A DNA stretch of 38,471 bases from contig RPOS01000023.1 of the NCBI GenBank assembly GCA_003820635.1, positions 1 through 38,471 on the forward strand. The letters run 5' to 3'. How positions within the stretch are numbered: the stretch's first letter is position 1; each line of letters starts with the position of its first letter. A program made the translations under genes and the position numbers. The notes under the pieces were generated by a model. That model was given only the letters and a program-made list of their open reading frames with translations, was not told where the DNA came from and searched no databases. Below, piece after piece: positions 34,953 to 38,471 of the stretch. This DNA is from Verrucomicrobiaceae bacterium (GTDB taxonomy: Bacteria > Verrucomicrobiota > Verrucomicrobiae > Verrucomicrobiales > Akkermansiaceae).

Positions 34953-35987
34953 TATTCGTGCCGAAGTTCAGCTTGCGCGAAGCATGCACGGATGATCCTG
35001 GGCCTGCGCCGGATTCTCCTCAATGCGGCGGTCGCGTGGTGGGAGAGTTGCCAGGCCTCGCGCACCAGCAGGTTGCCAATCCCGTGTTCCTTCAGTGGGC
35101 CCAGATGTATTCCGCCGGATTGAGCTCCGGGGCGTATGCGGGCAATCGTTCGATGGTGATTCGTCCTTCGGTTGATGCCACGTATTGCGTAACGAGTTTG
35201 GAGCGATGAATCGGCGCACCATCCCAGATGACCATCATTGGCTGGCGAGTGTGCCGCTACAGCACTTTGAGGAAATCAACCACCTGTGGTGCTTTGATCG
35301 CTCCGGCGTGAATGCGGAACAGGATCCGCCACAGACTGATGGCTCCGATCACCGACAGGCTCTTCCGGCCGAAGGTTTCGCGGATGACCGGTGTCTCGCC
35401 ACGAGGAGCCCACGTCCGCACCCGGTGGGACCTGGTGCAGACTCCCGTCTCGTCGATGAAAACGATCAGGCGCCCTTCGCGTCGGGCTTTTTTTTAATGG
35501 CAGGCCACTTGTGCCGTTTCCAATGGCGGATCTTCTCCTCATCCCGTTCGATGGCCCGACGCGACGGGCGTTGGCAACTGAATCCCATGGCGGCAAGCAC
35601 CTTGCTGACATGGCCCGGGTGGTAGCCAACACCAAACTCGTTGCGAATCACCTTGGCCACGCGTGGCAGAGTCCATACTTCGGTTGGCATGCCAGCCGCG
35701 ACTGCGCCTGCCTTGAGAATCATGGCAAGCTGATTTGTCTGGTCTGGACCGAGTGCGCTCTTGCGTCCGATGCGCCCCTTGCTCTTGAGCGCCTTGTCTC
35801 CACCTGCCAGCCACTCCTTGCGCCAACGACCGGCGGACTGGCGGTGGACACCCAGTCGGCGGGCGACCTCGGATGGGGTGATTCCCTTCTCAAACAAGCG
35901 CACTGCTTTGAGCCGACGCTTCTGGAGGGCGGACTGATCAACGGGTCCCTGCAAAGCCATGCAAATGGCCATACACGCGGAATCCAC
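34952..35987 (-). pseudogene. IS630-family transposase, two-frame with extra lesions
   Basis: The first frame (35466-35987, 173 residues) holds the helix-turn-helix (ITPSEVARRLGVHRQSAGRWRKEW) and ends TGA just after an A8 run. The next frame continues as ARREGRLIVFIDETG, giving the first catalytic Asp, later IWDGAPIHRSK and LPAYAPELNPAEYIW with the second Asp and Glu. That second frame contains an in-frame TAG at 35257-35259 (after FLKVL) and a one-base deletion near 35095 (WAH then stop), after which the correct C-terminus resumes in another frame and ends at 34952. The A8 shift may be natural, but the other two lesions mean no full transposase can be made. Confidence 0.8.
35488..35495 (-). 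promoter_or_regulatory. A8 slippery run for -1 frameshifting in the second IS
   Basis: On the coding (minus) strand eight A residues precede GCC, in the arrangement A-AAA-AAG. Slipping back by one base joins orfA to the frame carrying the DDE domain. Many insertion sequences use such runs for ribosomal or transcriptional slippage. Confidence 0.5.
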
Positions 35988-35990
35988 TCT

Positions 35991-36014
35991 GTCGCTCTAA
36001 TTCGCGTGTCTCAA
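35991..36014 (-). repeat. Right terminal inverted repeat of the second IS630 element
   Basis: Partner of 34929-34952; ends GTCTCAA followed by TA at 36015-36016. Confidence 0.65.
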
Positions 36015-36179
36015 TAGTATCCAGCTATTCATAGGTAAAAGATCATACCATTCCAGACTCGGAAGCCACCCTTTGCAATGATCCCCATGGCTCGCTAACA
36101 GGTTCTTCCGGGAGCCTGTGCCGTGCCTTATGATAAAAACAAGATAGGCGGGTGTCCTGTTTCATGACACAATACGCCA

Positions 36180-36848
36180 ATGAACGATTCCGGACACCTC
36201 AACCCCGGCCCAGCCCGCGGCCGGCCGGGCTTTGGCAGGCACGCCCGGGTGATTCTGGAAGCCGCCACGCCGGAGGAATCCAAAGCGCGCGGCCGCGGCA
36301 TGACGGTCATGGCCGGCGTATCCCTCAGCCCGTTCGGACATTGCCTCGTCGCCGAGTCGCCGCGCGGGATCTGCCATCTATCATTTTTTGATGAAGGCGG
36401 TGAAAATGACGCCATGGCGGAAATCCGGGCCGCCTGGCCGCTGGCGGAGTTGATCCGGGATGACGGGCAAGCCGCGGGCCTGATCGATGAAATTTTCACT
36501 CCCGCGCACTCTCGCTCATCGCCATGGAAACTCTTCGTCCGGGGCACGCCATTCCAGCTCCGTGTCTGGCGCGCGCTGTTGCGGGTCCCTGCGGGCGCAC
36601 TCATCAGCTACGGTGCTCTGGCCGCAGCCGTTGGAAACCCGCGGGCCTGCCGCGCGACCGGCTCGGCCGTGGGCGCGAATCCGGTTGCCTGCCTCATCCC
36701 CTGCCACCGCGTGATCCCCCAAGACGGCGGCATCGGCCATTACCGCTGGGGCGCTGGGAGAAAGCGCGCCATGCTGGCATGCGAGAACGCACCCGGGCAT
36801 TTGCATTTGCCGGACGGGCCGGGAATCCCCAGCATCGCGGGCACTTGA
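36180..36848 (+). CDS. O6-methylguanine-DNA methyltransferase, Ada C-terminal type
   Basis: The 222-residue protein has the methyl-acceptor Cys175 in IPCHRVI, preceded by FQLRVWRALLRVPAG and the arginine-finger region NPRACRATGSAVGANP. Residues 23-60 (VILEAATPEESKARGRG, then TVMAGVSLSPFGHCLV) match the part of Ada-like fusions that joins an AraC domain to the methyltransferase, but no AraC or Ada zinc domain is present. It seems to be a shortened relative of Ada fusions. It transfers alkyl groups from O6-methylguanine to its own cysteine. Its stop overlaps the xerD start by one base (TGATG), so the two are coupled. Confidence 0.88.
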   Translation: MNDSGHLNPGPARGRPGFGRHARVILEAATPEESKARGRGMTVMAGVSLSPFGHCLVAESPRGICHLSFFDEGGENDAMAEIRAAWPLAELIRDDGQAAGLIDEIFTPAHSRSSPWKLFVRGTPFQLRVWRALLRVPAGALISYGALAAAVGNPRACRATGSAVGANPVACLIPCHRVIPQDGGIGHYRWGAGRKRAMLACENAPGHLHLPDGPGIPSIAGT

Positions 36849-37732
36849 TGGAAAAGGAAAGCGATTCATTCATGCGCTATCTGGCGACCGAGCGCGGCTT
36901 GTCGGAAGCCTATCAGCTATCCGTGCGCCAGTCGCTCGACGCGCTCGCCGGCTGGCTGGAGAAACGCGGCACCACGCTGCGGGACGTGGGTACGGAGGAA
37001 CTCGCGGCCTTTCTGAGCCAACGCAAGAAGGACGGCATGATCGCCGCCTCGCTGCGCATCACCACCGTACATCTCAAGGTGTTTTTCCGCTGGCTGGCCG
37101 CCAAGGGCCGCTTGCCGATGGATCCCGCCGAACCCCTGCTGGCACCGCGGCCGGACCAGACACTGCCGGATACCCTGCACGCCGCGGAAGTGGCGAAACT
37201 GCTGGATTCCATCGACCCCGGCGCCCGTCTCGGCCGCCGGGACCGGGCGATCCTTGAATTGTTCTATGCCTCCGGACTGCGGCTTTCCGAGTTATGCCGT
37301 CTGCGGCTTGAAATGATGGATCTGGATGGCGGATTCGCCCGCATCACCGGCAAGGGCAACAAGACCCGCGTGGTGCGCATCGGCGGCAAGGCCCGCGAAA
37401 CAATCGCCGACTACCTGGCCAACGAGCGGCCGGAGCTGGTCACGCGGCGCACTTCCTCGCATGTGTTTCTCAGCATCCGCGGCGGTCCGCTCTCGCCGGA
37501 CCGCGTGCGGCAGATCGTGAAAGAACGCGCGAAAATGGCCGGCATCGGGCAAAACATCCACCCGCACCTGCTGCGGCACTCCTTCGCCACGCACCTGCTG
37601 GAAGGCGGCGCGGACCTGCGGGTGATCCAGGAGTTGTTAGGCCATGCGGACATTTCCACCACCCAGATCTACACGCATGTGGACCGCCAGCGGCTCAAGT
37701 CCGTGCACCGCAAGTTCCATCCGCGGGCGTGA
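36848..37732 (+). CDS. xerD: Tyrosine recombinase XerD
   Basis: From the ATG at 36848 the product is 294 residues. The catalytic set is Arg145 (GLRLSEL), Lys169 or 172 (TGKGNKTR), His240 and Arg243 (HLLRH), His266 (LLGHADIS) and Tyr275 (TQIYTHV). The end RLKSVHRKFHPRA is XerD-like. It pairs with XerC (21861) to resolve chromosome dimers. The longer open frame to 36524 lies in the methyltransferase gene and is a shadow. It is coupled to the methyltransferase and converges on the secreted-protein gene at the right edge. Confidence 0.9.
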   Translation: MEKESDSFMRYLATERGLSEAYQLSVRQSLDALAGWLEKRGTTLRDVGTEELAAFLSQRKKDGMIAASLRITTVHLKVFFRWLAAKGRLPMDPAEPLLAPRPDQTLPDTLHAAEVAKLLDSIDPGARLGRRDRAILELFYASGLRLSELCRLRLEMMDLDGGFARITGKGNKTRVVRIGGKARETIADYLANERPELVTRRTSSHVFLSIRGGPLSPDRVRQIVKERAKMAGIGQNIHPHLLRHSFATHLLEGGADLRVIQELLGHADISTTQIYTHVDRQRLKSVHRKFHPRA

Positions 37733-37818
37733 TTGCGAAGCGCCGCCACACGGCTCAGGCGGGAGGCACGAGCGGCAGGTCGAGCCAGACGAGAGCGATG
37801 CTGCGGCGCATGCTCCTC

Positions 37819-38471
37819 TCAAGGGTCTTTCTTCAACCGGAAAAAGTTTTTGGGCACACCGGTCATCGGCACGCTCACGCTGTTCTTGTCCACGCCGGAC
37901 ACCGGGGTCCAGTCATCCTCGTTGTTGAGATCAGTAGAGCTTTCCAGCGTCCAACCGGTGACCGACGGCTGCCATGAGATGACGAAATTGGTTCCCTCCT
38001 GCGCATAGGACAGCACGGGGTCAGGAATTTCATCGAAGGTGATCAGGGCGAAGGCGGTCCGGTTGTAATTGCCCAACTCCTCATCGGTTTGCCACAGCTT
38101 CACCACAAACGCATTGCCCGCGCTGCCTTTGATGTCGAAGAACACCATGTCAGATACCCCGCCGCGGGTGAGTGCGGTGGAAAAGACCTCCTCGGCGGTG
38201 TCCACGTTGACAACGGAGACGAAATCAGGAGCAACGTTGAAATCGCTCATGGCATCCACCGCCACTCCCAGCCGGAAGTTTGTCTCCTGACCCAAGGTGA
38301 AGGTGAAAGCGACGTTGGAATTTCCAAACACATCGCCCGGGACCATTCCATCAATGATGTTTGCTTCTTTCAGCCAGAGCGAGCCTTGTCGCACCCAGTT
38401 GTTGCCCGTGGAATCCCGGTAGTTGGGAAAATCAGGCGTATTGATGAAGTCACCTTCTGCTCCAGCGGGGA
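37819..38471 (-). CDS. Partial secreted protein, C-terminal part
   Basis: The frame is open from the right edge (38471) to a stop at 37819, giving about 217 residues without an N-terminus. It is beta-rich and low in cysteine. It ends with PVLSYAQEGTNFVISWQPSVTGWTL and then TGVPKNFFRLKKDP, a C-terminal module I recall from many secreted verrucomicrobial proteins, often following a sugar-binding or adhesion domain. The start at 38394 (GTG, internal) is not a true start because codons continue upstream. Function of the rest is unknown; a surface or extracellular role is likely. Confidence 0.7.
   Translation of the reverse strand, partial: PAGAEGDFINTPDFPNYRDSTGNNWVRQGSLWLKEANIIDGMVPGDVFGNSNVAFTFTLGQETNFRLGVAVDAMSDFNVAPDFVSVVNVDTAEEVFSTALTRGGVSDMVFFDIKGSAGNAFVVKLWQTDEELGNYNRTAFALITFDEIPDPVLSYAQEGTNFVISWQPSVTGWTLESSTDLNNEDDWTPVSGVDKNSVSVPMTGVPKNFFRLKKDP

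Larger units (their letters stand above)
34929..36014 (-). mobile_element. Second IS630-family insertion sequence, decayed
   Basis: About 1.09 kb bounded by inverted repeats starting TTGAGAC (left 34929-34952, right 35991-36014; 19 of 24 positions match) and flanked by TA on both sides (34927-34928 and 36015-36016), the expected IS630 target duplication. Its left TA is the same dinucleotide that bounds the first IS. The transposase gene is broken by more than its programmed frameshift. Confidence 0.8.

Noticed and set aside
1..38471. CRISPR arrays or a dif site
   Set aside because: No regularly spaced repeats were seen, and no sequence near either xer gene resembled a 28-base dif site.

Overview
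The window reads as a high-GC chromosome segment from a bacterium of the phylum Verrucomicrobiota, probably order Verrucomicrobiales. This is inferred from family content only. Supporting signs are the DUF1501 plus DUF1549/DUF1553 cytochrome pair, an Ada-type methyltransferase coupled to XerD, a sigma-70 with a long lysine/alanine/proline-rich tail, a single-chain GcvP, and a secreted protein with a C-terminal tail of the type common in that phylum.

Left part (1-13.7 kb). A minus-strand group holds the start of a metallo-beta-lactamase-fold protein, an Hsp33 chaperone, and a nucleotidyltransferase overlapping a small upstream ORF. These are followed by a Fic AMPylase, a secreted alpha/beta hydrolase, RpoD, an IscA/ErpA-type Fe-S carrier, an unknown membrane protein, TrpD, an aspartate/prephenate aminotransferase, and the DUF1501 plus DUF1549/DUF1553 operon.

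Middle (13.8-23.4 kb). SerA, a tRNA-Thr(CGU), a LacI-type regulator and a zinc-ribbon membrane protein precede three consecutive sugar-acid catabolism genes: a 2-hydroxyacid dehydrogenase, an Ldh2-type dehydrogenase and a PfkB kinase. Each of the three keeps its N- and C-termini but has lost its middle. Intact 6-phosphogluconate dehydrogenase follows, then a second small-ORF plus nucleotidyltransferase pair, XerC, and an SGNH lipoprotein.

Right-centre (23.4-29.7 kb). An ALDH3-type aldehyde dehydrogenase is divergent from a TPR protein, a CrtN/CrtP-type carotenoid oxidoreductase, a CrtQ-like glycosyltransferase, a CrtO-like acyltransferase and a CHAD protein. Together these resemble the late steps of a staphyloxanthin-like C30 carotenoid glycosyl-ester pathway: aldehyde oxidation, glycosylation, acylation.

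Right part (29.8-38.5 kb). GcvP, an MTH1-like Nudix hydrolase, and a small lysine-rich protein with two helix-turn-helix repeats come first. Next are two IS630-family elements abutting at one shared TA; the first looks intact, the second is decayed and has an A8 frameshift site. The window ends with an O6-methylguanine methyltransferase coupled to XerD and the C-terminal part of a secreted protein.

The strongest observations are the run of internally deleted genes, the carotenoid ester locus, the two nucleotidyltransferase modules, the basic tail on RpoD, and a motif (YTGTTAG) that seems over-represented across the window.
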